From contig JAEZRM010000064.1 of NCBI GenBank assembly GCA_023412805.1, positions 434,001-498,000 of the forward strand: a DNA stretch of 64,000 bases, written 5' to 3'. A model generated the notes under the pieces. The model ran no database searches and was not told the origin of the DNA. It saw only the letters and a program-made list of their open reading frames with translations. Position numbers and translations under genes: made by a program. Origin of the DNA: Pseudomonadota bacterium. GTDB taxonomy: Bacteria > Pseudomonadota > Alphaproteobacteria > Rhizobiales > Hyphomicrobiaceae. Position 1 is the stretch's first letter, and the number at the start of each line of letters is the position of its first letter. Shown here in pieces: positions 63,780 to 64,000 of this stretch.

Positions 63780-64000
63780 ATGGCGCGGAAGATGCCGCAT
63801 CCTTTGCCTTATCAAGGCTCCAAGCGATTGCTCGCGCCGCGCATCGGCGCGTATATGCCGCGTGACGTCGAGACTTGGTTCGAACCTTTTGCCGGCTCGG
63901 CAGCCATGACGCTGTGGGCGCTCGATGCACGTGTCGCGCGCCGCTATGTCATCGCCGATGTGCTGGCGCCGATCGGCGAGCTCTGGCAGTCGATCATCGT
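63780..64000 (+). CDS. D12-class N6-adenine DNA methyltransferase, 3' end outside window
   Basis: The first 73 codons of a DNA adenine methylase are present. The SAM-binding motif FEPFAGSAAM and the preceding PYQGSKRLLAPRI are characteristic of the Dam/D12 class, and YVIADVLAPIGELW gives the catalytic-domain surroundings. The DPPY motif would lie beyond the window edge. ATG 63780 follows the OmpA-type gene by 9 bases. Such genes may be part of a restriction system, a phage or a solitary regulator; what follows cannot be seen. Confidence 0.86.
   Translation, partial: MARKMPHPLPYQGSKRLLAPRIGAYMPRDVETWFEPFAGSAAMTLWALDARVARRYVIADVLAPIGELWQSII

Noticed and set aside
1..64000. CRISPR array or insertion sequence
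   Set aside because: No regularly spaced repeats, transposase genes or terminal inverted repeats were found by reading the sequence.

Overview
The window looks like chromosomal DNA from an alphaproteobacterium, most likely of the order Hyphomicrobiales (Rhizobiales). This rests on high GC, ExoF/ExoP/ExoM-like exopolysaccharide (EPS) genes, a DUF2793 gene, a katG-oxyR pair and a YiaW-YiaV pair. I cannot name a genus.

Bases 1-27,300 form an EPS locus with a secondary-metabolite module inside it. A plus-strand series holds an ExoM-like glycosyltransferase, then ExoF-like export and ExoP-like chain-length proteins, a 2,157-residue type I polyketide synthase (KS-AT-KR-DH-ACP-TE), an asparagine-synthase-type amidotransferase, a second family 2 glycosyltransferase and an exported SGNH-like protein. 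A WecG/TagA/CpsF glycosyltransferase lies on the minus strand between the first two. A convergent minus-strand series holds a one-module NRPS (formyltransferase, partial condensation-like segment, adenylation domain interrupted by a luciferase-like monooxygenase, PCP), a methyltransferase, a GH9-like exported protein and an O-antigen ligase/polymerase-type membrane protein. The NRPS specificity residues read DILQFGMIWK, close to the glycine code. My inference is that the locus makes a polysaccharide carrying, or co-produced with, a formyl-glycyl/polyketide amide group. This is the best candidate for an undescribed system here.

Bases 26,500-35,100 hold a GNAT acetyltransferase (26.5 kb), a 1-Cys peroxiredoxin with a clear bidirectional terminator, a five-gene minus-strand operon for carbohydrate ABC uptake led by an SDR dehydrogenase, a lipocalin-like protein and a class II aldolase.

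Bases 35,394-41,759 are a sulfatase locus: formylglycine-generating enzyme, small membrane protein, arylsulfatase with a CTAGR site, exported HAD phosphatase, YiaW-like and YiaV-like membrane proteins, and a convergent SphA/MetA-type outer-membrane protein.

Bases 41,760-64,000 are mostly housekeeping and metabolic genes: tRNA-Ser(GGA), murA, two EamA exporters, katG divergent from oxyR, a CYTH protein, an AroQ-like dehydratase with an altered active site, a MetX-like hydrolase, an exported methyltransferase, a sodium:solute symporter, two overlapping phage-tail-like genes (DUF2793 and FN3/LamG-like), an alpha/beta hydrolase, a 2TM protein, an atypical SDR, a VOC protein, a CaiB-type CoA-transferase, an Ig-OmpA envelope protein and the start of a D12-class adenine DNA methylase cut by the window edge. 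A structured-RNA candidate lies between the first EamA gene and katG.
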